A DNA stretch of 64,000 nucleotides, taken from NCBI GenBank assembly GCA_018672475.1, contig JABHFS010000207.1:1-64000 (forward strand). The letters run 5' to 3'. Positions 35,074 to 43,505 of this stretch are shown here, piece by piece; the first letter of the stretch is position 1, and each line of letters opens with the position of its first letter. The notes beneath the pieces were generated by a model. That model did not search any database, was not told the origin of the DNA, and saw only the letters and a list, made by a program, of their open reading frames with translations. The stretch comes from Gemmatimonadota bacterium. GTDB lineage: Bacteria > Latescibacterota > UBA2968 > UBA8231. The position numbers and the translations under genes were made by a program.

Positions 35074-36074
35074 CCGTCGATCAGCGTGCGGTTGATAAAC
35101 TCGGTAATGTCCTCGATCTTCTCCAGCTTAGTAAAAAGCAGGCTCTGGGCGATGCGTCGTGAGAGCCCGACGACGTGTTCGTCCTCGATCTTGGCGGGCT
35201 GGCGGCCGTCGGTTGCGCTTAAGAGCAGACAGCCCAAATCGTGCACGGCCTGTTTTTCGACTTCCTTGACCCCCTTATAGCTGGCCAACTGGAAATAGCC
35301 GTTCCAGAAGACGTTAATCGCCTCGAGATAGGCCGCTTTCTGGGTGCTATTCTGCATGGCTTTGACGACCATATCGGCCGCATAGAATGCCAGATCAAAG
35401 GTTGGGTAGCCGTAGTGGGCGGTGGCGAAGTCAACCAGATAGAGCTGGCCGTTGTTGATCCAGACATTGCGCGGTCTCATGTCCGCATGGACCAGGCAGA
35501 TCGACTCTTTGAGCAGTCGGTTGGAACGTGCGGCAACGGCTTTTTTCAAGTCGGGGTAGGCGTTAACTATGTAATCGTAGTGTGGTTCGATGCGCAATTG
35601 CTCAAAGGCTTTGGTCTCTTTGAACATCGACTTGATCTCCGGCACGCCCGCAGTTTCGTTGTGTAAGGTGGCGAGTAATTCGCCGCACTGCACGGCGATT
35701 TGCAGGTCGATGCGGCCGGCGTGTAGGTCATTTTCCCAGAGCACGGAGTTGTGCGGCGGCGCCGTCGTTACCAGAATAAAATCCGTGCGGTCTTCGAGTA
35801 TTACCTCGGGAATGATCTCTGGGGCGAGGAACTGCGAGAGGATCTCGATGCAGTTGGTTTCGGCAAAGATGCGTTTGCGGTCGAGCCACCAGCGCTCTTT
35901 GAGCTGTGCGCGGGAATGCGCTTGTTTGACGATCCAGGACTCGTTGGAAGTCGCAACGTAATAGACCCTATTTTTAAGGCCGTCGCCCAGGCTCATGACG
36001 CGAATTTGTGTACCCCGGGTGAGCAGTTTCTTGCGTTGTAAATAACCGGATATAGCCTTCTTCTCTAAATTCAT
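35070..36074 (-). CDS. Aminoglycoside-phosphotransferase-fold kinase (APH family)
   Basis: 334 residues. APH/choline-kinase fold: the catalytic loop LVHADMRPRN contains the HxD...N pattern, followed by the metal aspartate in LYLVDFATAHYG and a DLAFYAADMVV helix. The N-lobe lysine is probably in SWIVKQAHS, and ETNCIEILSQFL resembles methylthioribose-kinase-like N-lobes. Substrate is unknown: methylthioribose, choline, homoserine or a sugar are candidates. It is separated by 9 bases from lipA upstream, so they share a transcript. The C-terminus overlaps the regulator gene by 4 bases tail to tail. Confidence 0.75.
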   Translation of the reverse strand: MNLEKKAISGYLQRKKLLTRGTQIRVMSLGDGLKNRVYYVATSNESWIVKQAHSRAQLKERWWLDRKRIFAETNCIEILSQFLAPEIIPEVILEDRTDFILVTTAPPHNSVLWENDLHAGRIDLQIAVQCGELLATLHNETAGVPEIKSMFKETKAFEQLRIEPHYDYIVNAYPDLKKAVAARSNRLLKESICLVHADMRPRNVWINNGQLYLVDFATAHYGYPTFDLAFYAADMVVKAMQNSTQKAAYLEAINVFWNGYFQLASYKGVKEVEKQAVHDLGCLLLSATDGRQPAKIEDEHVVGLSRRIAQSLLFTKLEKIEDITEFINRTLIDG

Positions 36075-36083
36075 CGGCTCCTC

Positions 36084-36989
36084 TTAGGGGGCGGTTTCAA
36101 TGGATAGCAGCGGGTCGGCGGCCACTGCCTGGTCCACTTGCTCGGCGGCGTGATACGAGCTGCGGACCAGCGGACCGGATTCGACGTGGCGAAAACCCAG
36201 CTCTATGGCGAATTCTCGCCACTGGATAAATTCATCGGGATGCACAAAACGCTCGACTTGCACGTGTTGCGCTGAAGGGCTCAGATATTGGCCCAAGGTC
36301 AGGATAGAACAACCGACATCGGCGAGGTCGCGGATGCTCGTGGCGATTTCTTCCTCGGTCTCGCCAGCGCCTAACATCATGCCGGATTTGGTCGGGGCAG
36401 GGCTCAATTTTCGCGCGCGGTCCAATAGCTCCAGCGAGCGTTCGTATTGAGCTTGCGGACGCATTTTATAATATAGCCTGGGGGGTGATTCAATATTGTG
36501 GTTGAGGATATCGGGAGCCGCCGCCATAACGGTGCCGAGGGCAGTCCAGTCGCCTTTGAAGTCGGGGATTAAGACTTCGATCGTTGTATTAGGGCACTGG
36601 CGGTGCACGGCTTCGATCGTGCGGGCAAATATCTTGGCGCCCCCGTCGGGCAATTCATCGCGGTTAACCGAAGTGATGACGGCGTGGCGCAGATCGAGAT
36701 AGGCGATGGCGGTGGCGACGCGTTCTGGTTCGTCTTCGTCCAGGATTTCGGGTTTGCCCGTCTTAATGGCGCAGAAACCGCAACTGCGCGTGCAAATATC
36801 GCCCAAAATCATAAAGGTGGCTGTGCGCTGGCCCCAACACTCGCCAATATTGGGGCACTGGGCGCTTTCGCAGACCGTATTTAGGCGCAGATCGGCAATT
36901 AGATTTTTAATATCTACATAGTTTGGATGGCCTGGTGCTTTGGCCTTAAGCCAAGGCGGCAGGCGTCTGCGTTTTAGGTTAGATGGCAT
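36084..36989 (-). CDS. lipA: Lipoyl synthase
   Basis: 301 residues from the ATG at 36989 (MPSNLKRRRLPPWL); a longer in-frame start at 37052 adds a hydrophobic stretch not found in LipA. Both Fe-S clusters are complete: auxiliary CxxxxCxxxxxC (Cys40, Cys45, Cys51) and radical-SAM CxxxCxxC (Cys66, Cys70, Cys73), plus the C-terminal RSSYHA serine ligand. It inserts two sulfurs into octanoyl groups on lipoate-dependent enzymes, including the glycine cleavage H-protein. No lipB is near. Confidence 0.96.
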   Translation of the reverse strand: MPSNLKRRRLPPWLKAKAPGHPNYVDIKNLIADLRLNTVCESAQCPNIGECWGQRTATFMILGDICTRSCGFCAIKTGKPEILDEDEPERVATAIAYLDLRHAVITSVNRDELPDGGAKIFARTIEAVHRQCPNTTIEVLIPDFKGDWTALGTVMAAAPDILNHNIESPPRLYYKMRPQAQYERSLELLDRARKLSPAPTKSGMMLGAGETEEEIATSIRDLADVGCSILTLGQYLSPSAQHVQVERFVHPDEFIQWREFAIELGFRHVESGPLVRSSYHAAEQVDQAVAADPLLSIETAP

Positions 36990-37142
36990 AAGTGGACAGT
37001 TAATAAAATATTTAAGAGCAAAGAAGATCGGCTTCGCTAAAATAGCGAGCAAGCGTGCACAACATATAAACTAAGCTTCTGCCATGCCAAGATCAAGTCT
37101 TAGCGCGGTAGAGGTGTATGTATCTGAAATATAAATAGAAGT

Positions 37143-38390
37143 TTATGACCTTGACAATGATGGCTTGGCGATATTTGTCCGGCAGAGTGTAAACCACAAA
37201 TAGGCCAGGGGTAGCAGTTTGCTGCTGCGGTAGAGTAGCGAAGTTCCGATAGCCCATTCGCGCTCGGGATCAATCGCTCCATAGCGGCCCGATTCGATAT
37301 CAATAAAGATAAAAGGTGTCGGAAGAGCTATAACAGCGAACAACCATAAGAGCTTAGGGGAAAATGATTGCGCGTACAGGGCAATGAAGATGGGCAAGAG
37401 AAAGACATAGTGGTGCTCCCATATGTCTTTATAGACCAGAAAAAAGGTGCATATCCATAGGGCGATAATTTGTACGGGCTGATGGGGCCGATAGCGCAGT
37501 GTCGCGAAAAGTCCGATAAGCAGCAGGATCAACTGCGAGATATATATGCTTATCCACCCGGCGGCCGGTAGATCGTTTAGTGTGCTTAGTTCGGCTAGTG
37601 GGCGGTTGCATAACTTTGCAATAAGGCTAACTAGGCCTCCTTGTAAACCGAGATTACCGGCGTGGGTCAGGGCGCCTTTAATATGGCCGCCTTGGGTATT
37701 GCTTTGTATAAAGGCGGTAACGCTGTCTGGGTGGAGCATGAAATAGGGAATAGAACTCAATAGGCTGATCAGCAGGCCGAGGGCGAGGATGCGGAAGGCG
37801 CGCAGTCGCAGTAGGCCCGGCACGAGAATCAGGGCATTGGGTTTGACGAGTATGGCGCCGGCCCAAAATAACCCGGTCCACCGACCCTGGCCCCGTTCGA
37901 GGCCAACGATCAGCCAGAAGAGCAGCGATGCGGCCCAGAAGCTTACTTGCCCCATGTAGAGCTCGAGAAAATAAGGGGAATAGGCCAGCCACATAAAAAT
38001 GGCGATACCCCGCCGGTATTCGTCGACCCAACGCCAGGTCAGCCAAAGATTAATGGCGAGAAAGAGTTCGGTGAAGCAGAGATGCAGGATATACGACGTG
38101 ATGGGCTGGAAGAGGGCGAAGAAGCGGCCGATGGTTTGCGCGAAAGGAGGCAAGTAGCGGAAGCCAAAGGCACCTTGGACCGAATAGATATCGCGGCCTT
38201 CGGCTAAGGCTTGGCCCGCCAAGTAGAAAACGCCAAAATCAAAACCCCTGCGAGTATGGGATGCGTCGTTGAAAAAGGGGCGCAGAAAGTCGTTGAAAAG
38301 AGCGAATAGAAAAAAGGCGTGGACGAACAGACCAGCCACCAGCCAGGGGGTTGGTCTGTTCGTCCACGCTTTATTAGAAAGCGCCATCAA
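37143..38390 (-). CDS. GT87-like integral membrane glycosyltransferase (DUF2029)
   Basis: 415 residues with about ten transmembrane segments. After TM1, the periplasmic loop GFDFGVFYLAGQALAEGRDIYS carries the DF(x)VFY aspartate motif typical of GT87 polyprenol-phosphate-dependent mannosyltransferases. The IWEHHYVFLLPIF helix is also characteristic. It presumably adds a sugar to a cell-envelope lipid or glycan. Its first ~25 codons contain a perfect 18-bp inverted repeat followed by a T-run on the coding strand, a terminator lying inside the coding sequence. The start is only 6 bases after the upstream protease stop. Confidence 0.8.
   Translation of the reverse strand: MMALSNKAWTNRPTPWLVAGLFVHAFFLFALFNDFLRPFFNDASHTRRGFDFGVFYLAGQALAEGRDIYSVQGAFGFRYLPPFAQTIGRFFALFQPITSYILHLCFTELFLAINLWLTWRWVDEYRRGIAIFMWLAYSPYFLELYMGQVSFWAASLLFWLIVGLERGQGRWTGLFWAGAILVKPNALILVPGLLRLRAFRILALGLLISLLSSIPYFMLHPDSVTAFIQSNTQGGHIKGALTHAGNLGLQGGLVSLIAKLCNRPLAELSTLNDLPAAGWISIYISQLILLLIGLFATLRYRPHQPVQIIALWICTFFLVYKDIWEHHYVFLLPIFIALYAQSFSPKLLWLFAVIALPTPFIFIDIESGRYGAIDPEREWAIGTSLLYRSSKLLPLAYLWFTLCRTNIAKPSLSRS
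38310..38369 (-). terminator. Intrinsic terminator embedded in the start of the GT87 gene
   Basis: A perfect 18-bp inverted repeat (38317-38334 and 38352-38369, 17-base loop) is followed on the minus strand by C and six T. It is a textbook Rho-independent terminator for the protease gene that ends 28 bases before it, but it lies within codons ~8-25 of the glycosyltransferase. Confidence 0.85.
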
Positions 38391-38396
38391 GCACTC

Positions 38397-40271
38397 CTAT
38401 TGCACGTCGTCGCCGTTGTCTTCCTGGGCGATCGAGTCATCTTCCTGCACGCCAATTTCCTTTTTTCCGAACCACATCTCGTATTCGGTCGGGTCGGCGA
38501 TAACGCGGCGGGCCTTCTCGACTTGTGGGTCGACTGTGATATTATAGGCTTCAGCGGCTTGCAGGTTGAAGGACTTTTCCAAAATATCGAAGGTCAACCT
38601 CCAGGCGATAAGTTCTTCATTTTCGTCCCAGTGCTTCTCTTCGATCTTGTCGATCTCGTCGATTAGGCGGTTGAGTGGTTTTTCGAGCTTCTTGTATTCC
38701 TCGCCCTCGGCGACCTTGTCCAATTCTTTGACATGGGCTTCTGCTTCGCTGACATACTCGAATTCGCGGTTTTCAGCGTAGGCACGGAAGGCGGCTATGT
38801 CTTCTCGGCCAGCGACGAAATCGGGTGTTAATTCGGGATGCTTGAAATGGTAGCCTCGGGCGTAGTGAAAGAATTGGTTGTTGAGCGTAAAAAAACCATT
38901 GAGCTGCCCATAGAGACGATTGCCCTTGCGCCCGTGGATCTCAATATCGGGATTGACGCCGCCGCCGCTGTGGACCAAGCGTTCCAAGAGGCGGGTTTTG
39001 TATTCTTTGGCGGAGCCGTCGACCAAGGTAGAGTCTTTGCGCATGCGTTTGTCGATCGAACGACCCGAGGGGGTGTGCCAGGCGGCCATCGTCAGCTTGA
39101 GTTCGACTTTATCGTCGATGTTTACCACTTGCTGGACTGAGCCCTTGCCCACCGTCGTTACACCCACCACCAACCCGCGGTCCCAATCTTGGACGGCACC
39201 GACGATAATCTCGGAAGCCGAAGCGGATTGGCCGTTTACCAATACGATCAGGGGTTCGTCTTGCAATTGGGCATCGTGTTCGGTGAAATACTTGGAGGTG
39301 TCTTCGAAGGCCCGGCCCGCGGTGAAGACGACTAGGCGGTCCCGGGGTAGGAAGAGATCCGCGATCTGCACGGCTTCTTGCAGGTAGCCGCCGCCATTGT
39401 TGCGTAGATCGAAGATCAATCGCTGCATGCCCTGTTCTTTGAGCTCGACGATCGAGTTGTGGACCTCGCGGCTCGATCCCTGTTGGAAACGGTCGAGTTT
39501 TATATAGCCTGTGCTGTCGGGGAATAGCGTAGTCAACGAAACGCTGTTCATCTTGACTTCCTGACGCACGATGGTCAGGTCAAAGGGCGTTTCGCGACCA
39601 GCGCGGGAAAGGGTCAGGGTCACGGCGGTGCCGGGATCGCCGCGCATGCTATCTGCGGCGGTGCCGGCGGACATACCGACCGTCGAGGTGTCGTTAATGT
39701 ATTTGATGAGGTCGCCCGACTTGACGCCGGCTAGGGCCGCAGGTGTTTGGTCATGTAAAAGGTTCCACACCGCAATGGCGCTGTCCGGATAGACGACTTG
39801 GATACGAAAGCCAAGGCCTCCGTATTTGCCCTGGGTCTGGATATTAAAATTGTCGAGATTGCGCTTTTCCAAAAAGATCGAATAGGGGTCGAGAATTTCC
39901 ATCATCCCGGCGATGCCGAAACGGATCAGGGTGTCCGGGGTGACTTGGTAGAACGCCTTCTCGTCCATCGCCTGGGTGATTTGCATAAGGGTGCTGAAGC
40001 GGTCGCGCAGCAAGTGGTCGCGGTCGTCTATTTGCTGCAGGTCTTCGGACTTCAGGGTGTATTCGGAGGCCGGGTCCATGGAATTGAACAGGCCGGCGGT
40101 CGCTGCTTGCATCAAGGTATCGGGGTGGACTTCCTCAAAATAGAGCTGGTGGATGCGCAAGGCGGTGGTCCAGAGGATGGATCGGTACTCCTCTTGGACG
40201 GTGCGGTCTGCGCGGGCGTTAGCCGTAGGCAGGACCAGGCTGATCAGCAGAAGAATTCGGATGAGGTACAA
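38397..40271 (-). CDS. ctpA: Carboxyl-terminal processing protease (S41 family)
   Basis: 624 residues, longer than typical CtpA (~450). Signal peptide at 1-21. The PDZ domain begins near 150 (KYGGLGFRIQVV). The catalytic Ser-Lys dyad is Ser351 (GQSASASE) and Lys376 (TTVGKGS), exactly 25 apart as in Tsp. FDLRNNGGGYLQEAV is the oxyanion-side strand. An extra acidic, helical C-terminal ~150 residues (KELDKVAEGEEYKKL) ends with an Asp/Glu-rich tail. It probably processes periplasmic or outer-membrane proteins. The gene heads a short unit that ends at the hairpin inside the next gene. Confidence 0.93.
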   Translation of the reverse strand: MYLIRILLLISLVLPTANARADRTVQEEYRSILWTTALRIHQLYFEEVHPDTLMQAATAGLFNSMDPASEYTLKSEDLQQIDDRDHLLRDRFSTLMQITQAMDEKAFYQVTPDTLIRFGIAGMMEILDPYSIFLEKRNLDNFNIQTQGKYGGLGFRIQVVYPDSAIAVWNLLHDQTPAALAGVKSGDLIKYINDTSTVGMSAGTAADSMRGDPGTAVTLTLSRAGRETPFDLTIVRQEVKMNSVSLTTLFPDSTGYIKLDRFQQGSSREVHNSIVELKEQGMQRLIFDLRNNGGGYLQEAVQIADLFLPRDRLVVFTAGRAFEDTSKYFTEHDAQLQDEPLIVLVNGQSASASEIIVGAVQDWDRGLVVGVTTVGKGSVQQVVNIDDKVELKLTMAAWHTPSGRSIDKRMRKDSTLVDGSAKEYKTRLLERLVHSGGGVNPDIEIHGRKGNRLYGQLNGFFTLNNQFFHYARGYHFKHPELTPDFVAGREDIAAFRAYAENREFEYVSEAEAHVKELDKVAEGEEYKKLEKPLNRLIDEIDKIEEKHWDENEELIAWRLTFDILEKSFNLQAAEAYNITVDPQVEKARRVIADPTEYEMWFGKKEIGVQEDDSIAQEDNGDDVQ

Positions 40272-40347
40272 GCGGGACTCCTTTGTCAGTAGGGGACCTA
40301 AAGTCCCGTGCAGCGTCGTCTGATAATACTTATGGCCCGATTCTGCG

Positions 40348-41133
40348 TCAAGAAGTGTAGCGATTATAGGCCAGCGCTAAACCGCGCAATACCAAGGCTG
40401 TATCGCAAATATCGACACCGGCGATAAGTGGTTGCAAGATGGGGCAGTCGCCGCCGGTGAGAAAGACGGTTGTCGGGCCGCCGAGTTCCGCGGCGATCCG
40501 TGCACAAAGCCCTTCGATAAGGGCGGCTGAGCCGTAAAGCGCCCCCGAGCGCAGGCCGGCGGCGGTGGTCTTGCCTAGTAGTGGGGCGGCGGCGTCTATT
40601 TCGATCTGGGGTAATAAGCTGGTGCCGGTGCTAAGCGCTTGCAGACCCAATCTCAGGCCCGGGGCGATCGCACCGCCGAGAAAGGTGCCCTTTGCGTCTA
40701 CCGCATCGATCGTCAGTGCAGTGCCGGCATCGGCTATAATGGCGGCCTGCCTTTTGGCGGGGTGATGATAGGCCGCAGCGGCGGCGGCGAGGCGGTCGAC
40801 GCCGACTCTATCGGGATCGTCATAGTCGATATGCAACCCCCAGTCCCAGCGGCCAGTGACCTCGACGACGGGGCCTCGGCAGTAGGGACGGCACAGATTG
40901 GCGTAGTTATCGGCCAGCCCGGTGACCACCGATCCTATTGCTACGCCATCAAGAGGACTAGTCAGTGAAGCGAATAGTTGTTGCAGGTTATTAGGCCCGG
41001 CTGCATCGATTGGGTGTTTTGTGTGTCGGACAAGATCTTGAACAAATTCAGCGGTCTGCGCAGCGGTCGCTTGCTCCACTGAGAAAAGACCGAGGTCTAC
41101 GTGGGTGTTGCCGATATCAATAACGAGGAGCAT
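40348..41133 (-). CDS. coaX: Type III pantothenate kinase
   Basis: 261 residues of the ASKHA fold. The phosphate loop MLLVIDIGNTHVDLGLF opens the protein, DRVGVDRLAAAAAAYH and IIADAGTALTIDAVD provide the catalytic acids, and GGAIAPGLRLGLQAL is the third signature. It phosphorylates pantothenate in the first CoA step, needs a monovalent cation and is not feedback inhibited. It is transcribed alone, divergent from the peptidase gene. Confidence 0.95.
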   Translation of the reverse strand: MLLVIDIGNTHVDLGLFSVEQATAAQTAEFVQDLVRHTKHPIDAAGPNNLQQLFASLTSPLDGVAIGSVVTGLADNYANLCRPYCRGPVVEVTGRWDWGLHIDYDDPDRVGVDRLAAAAAAYHHPAKRQAAIIADAGTALTIDAVDAKGTFLGGAIAPGLRLGLQALSTGTSLLPQIEIDAAAPLLGKTTAAGLRSGALYGSAALIEGLCARIAAELGGPTTVFLTGGDCPILQPLIAGVDICDTALVLRGLALAYNRYTS

Positions 41134-41284
41134 GGCGGGCGGCGAGGGTTTGCTGCAGCGTATTGACTTTCGAATTGGCTTTCAGTAGATTGGCAGGGTT
41201 TAAGTTGTGAAATATATTGTACATAGGCGCTATAAAGAGAGTGTGTAAGTAGTGTGGGGAAGGCTTAGAGGAATAATAACGAAT

Positions 41285-42310
41285 ATGCCCAAGAAGCGCA
41301 TCACTTTCATCGTAATTCCCGCCAATGATGGCCAGGTTCGCGAGTATCGTTTGCCCCCCTGGATTTTGTGGTGTGGGATGCTGGCCGCTGTTTGTTTTTG
41401 TGGGGCGTTCGCTTTTTATAGCAAAGGTTTTTATCAGAAGGTCGATCAGGAAAAGGCGCTGGCGGTTTTGCAGGATGAGAATGGCGGCCTTTTGCGCAGC
41501 ATCGAATTATCGCGGAGTGAAGTCGAGCAGCTAGACAAAACAATGGTCCAACTAATGGCTGATGACGACCTGCTTCGAGCCTATCATCAGATGGAACCGC
41601 TCTCGGCTGATATTCGCCAGGTTGGTGTCGGCGGGTCAGAGGATCTGCCCGAGGATTTTACCGCATTGCCGTCTGAGAAGCGCAGGATCGTGCGAGATTT
41701 GGGTGCCCGCATAGATTATCTGAAGCGGATGGCCAGCCTGCAAGAAGAGAGCTTCGAGGAAATTGAGCGCAAGTTTATAGAGACGCAGGGCAATGTCAAG
41801 CATCTGCCGACGATTTCACCGGTCCGCAAGGGAACCGCTTGGCCTTCTTCTCGTTTCGGCGAGCGCACGGACCCTTTTACCGGCCGGAAAGCCTTTCACA
41901 GCGGGGTCGATTTTGCCGGTCGCAAAGGCACGCCAATCTATGCCACGGCCGCTGGGGTCGTGTCCTATGCCTATACGGATAAACGTCTTGGCAAGGTCGT
42001 AGTTATCGAGCACAATATAGAAGAGATCAATGAACAAGGCGAGACCTATATGCGCAAGGGCGTTTATCGCACTGAATACGGTCATATGGACAAGATTCTG
42101 GTCAACAAGGGCCAGCGCGTGACGCGGGGGCTGCATATTGGTGCGATGGGCAGCACGGGCCGTTCGACTGGGCCGCATCTGCATTATGCGGTGCGCTTCC
42201 AGGATCGCCGTCTGGGGGATCGCAAGGGCTATGTGAATCCGGAGAAATTCATCCTCGACCAGGCGAGAAGCGATGCCGAGGTTTCCAACTGGTGGGGCGC
42301 GGAGGAATAA
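41285..42310 (+). CDS. M23 (LytM) family metallopeptidase, membrane anchored
   Basis: 341 residues from the ATG at 41285; a GTG at 41252 is a weaker alternative. One N-terminal transmembrane helix (WILWCGMLAAVCFCGAFAFY) is followed by a coiled-coil region (about 45-165) and a LytM domain with the zinc motif HSGVDFAGRKG and HLHYAVRF near the end. All zinc ligands are present, so it should be an active endopeptidase on peptidoglycan cross-links, possibly in division or remodelling. A hairpin follows 28 bases after the stop. Confidence 0.92.
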   Translation: MPKKRITFIVIPANDGQVREYRLPPWILWCGMLAAVCFCGAFAFYSKGFYQKVDQEKALAVLQDENGGLLRSIELSRSEVEQLDKTMVQLMADDDLLRAYHQMEPLSADIRQVGVGGSEDLPEDFTALPSEKRRIVRDLGARIDYLKRMASLQEESFEEIERKFIETQGNVKHLPTISPVRKGTAWPSSRFGERTDPFTGRKAFHSGVDFAGRKGTPIYATAAGVVSYAYTDKRLGKVVVIEHNIEEINEQGETYMRKGVYRTEYGHMDKILVNKGQRVTRGLHIGAMGSTGRSTGPHLHYAVRFQDRRLGDRKGYVNPEKFILDQARSDAEVSNWWGAEE

Positions 42311-42337
42311 CGGCTTAGCCGTAGTGAAATTAAACCG

Positions 42338-42373
42338 ACCGGCCGGCATTTACTGCGGGCCGGTTTCTCTTTT
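42338..42373 (+). terminator. Terminator after the M23 peptidase gene
   Basis: A GC-rich stem with one mismatch (42338-42347 and 42355-42364, 7-base loop) is followed by TTTCTCTTTT. The T-run overlaps the ribosome-binding region of the next gene, so read-through or attenuation may occur. Confidence 0.5.
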
Positions 42374-42385
42374 GGGAGCTTGCAG

Positions 42386-42919
42386 ATGGGTGCGAAAATC
42401 GAAGGCAAGGTAGCGGCAGTTATCGACGATACGACCTTGGTGCTCAACATTGGCAGCGAACAAGGCGTGGTAGAGGGTACGGTTTTTACGATCTTCGCTA
42501 CGCACGGACAGATCGTCGACCCGGATAGCGGTGAAGCATTGGGTCTGTGGGAAATGGCCAAGGCGCAAGTGGTTGCGACGCATGTACAGCCCCGTTTGTG
42601 CACTGTTCGGGCCCCGATTGTCGGCGATGGTGCAATGGGTAGTGATGCTCGTCCTTTGAGTACGCTGATGGTCGAGCATTCGATCTCCAGCGCCAAAGAG
42701 GAGGACCAGTGGCAACGACTCGATGTGCGCGGGGTCGATATTAGCGGTCGTCCGAAAAACCAGCCGATCGCCGTAGGGGACGGAGCGCGTTCTTTGGCTG
42801 ATTTGGACAAAGAACGCTCGCCGGAAGGAGATTCGGTATCGGCTGGAGAAAGCGGAGAAGCTAGTGGTGCGGTATCGGCTGGAGAAAGTAGAGAAGTCGG
42901 GGATGCGCCTCCTGTTTAA
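42386..42919 (+). CDS. FlgT C-terminal-domain-like protein
   Basis: 177 residues from the ATG at 42386, with GGGAG 7 bases upstream. The ~90-residue beta-rich domain (GAKIEGKVAAVIDDTTLVLN, IGSEQGVVEGTVFTIFA, GEALGLWEMAKAQVVATHV) resembles the FlgT_C fold seen in envelope and flagellar proteins. The C-terminus is acidic, repeats SAGES twice and looks disordered. No signal peptide is evident, which is odd for an envelope protein. Its end overlaps the LptE-like lipoprotein gene by 17 bases. Confidence 0.55.
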   Translation: MGAKIEGKVAAVIDDTTLVLNIGSEQGVVEGTVFTIFATHGQIVDPDSGEALGLWEMAKAQVVATHVQPRLCTVRAPIVGDGAMGSDARPLSTLMVEHSISSAKEEDQWQRLDVRGVDISGRPKNQPIAVGDGARSLADLDKERSPEGDSVSAGESGEASGAVSAGESREVGDAPPV

Positions 42920-43397
42920 ATTGGCGCTGATCGGATTGCTCTTTACCGGCTGCGCCTATTATTCGACCTCGGGTGGTTTGATTGGCGGTATCCGCAGCGT
43001 CGGCATTCCGGTGGCTGGCAATCGCTCGTCTGAGTTTGCCGTCGCCGAGCGCTTGACCGAGCGCACCGTCGATGCCTATGCCGAAGATGGCCGTCTGCGA
43101 GTGATCGATGAAGAGAGTGCCGACGCGCTATTGCAGCTTGAGGTGGTCTTGGTCGAGGACCGCCCTTTCACGTACACCGCCGCGGAACAGACCGAGCAGT
43201 ATCGATTTACGGTCGAGGTGGCGGCGGAATTAGTGCGCGCGGTCGATGGCGAGGTGTTGTTGTCGTTGGAGGAATTACAGGGGTGGGGGACCTATGATGC
43301 GGCTCTAGTGGAGGAAGAGGGAAGAGATGTGGCGGTGGATAGGGCGTTGGATATGGTGATTGAGGAATTAGTGGATCGGACTACGGCGGGGTGGTAG
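42903..43397 (+). CDS. lptE: LptE-like outer-membrane LPS-assembly lipoprotein
   Basis: 164 residues from the ATG at 42903. A lipoprotein signal peptide with lipobox LFTGC (Cys ~17) is followed by a conserved YYSTSGGLIGGIRSVGIPVAGN strand, the 'F.N...' start of LptE, and a beta-sheet region with an EVVLVEDRPFTYTAAEQ segment. It plugs LptD in LPS export. The 17-base overlap with the upstream gene shows cotranscription. It is direct evidence for an LPS-bearing outer membrane. Confidence 0.75.
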   Translation: MRLLFKLALIGLLFTGCAYYSTSGGLIGGIRSVGIPVAGNRSSEFAVAERLTERTVDAYAEDGRLRVIDEESADALLQLEVVLVEDRPFTYTAAEQTEQYRFTVEVAAELVRAVDGEVLLSLEELQGWGTYDAALVEEEGRDVAVDRALDMVIEELVDRTTAGW

Positions 43398-43505
43398 GCG
43401 GGTAGGGGGGGCAGTGATTGCGCGATTGAGGGTCTGGTAGGAGTTATCTGCAGCAAATCCAAATAAAAAGAGAGAAGAGGGGAAGAGGGAAGTCGGCTAG
43501 TCGAC

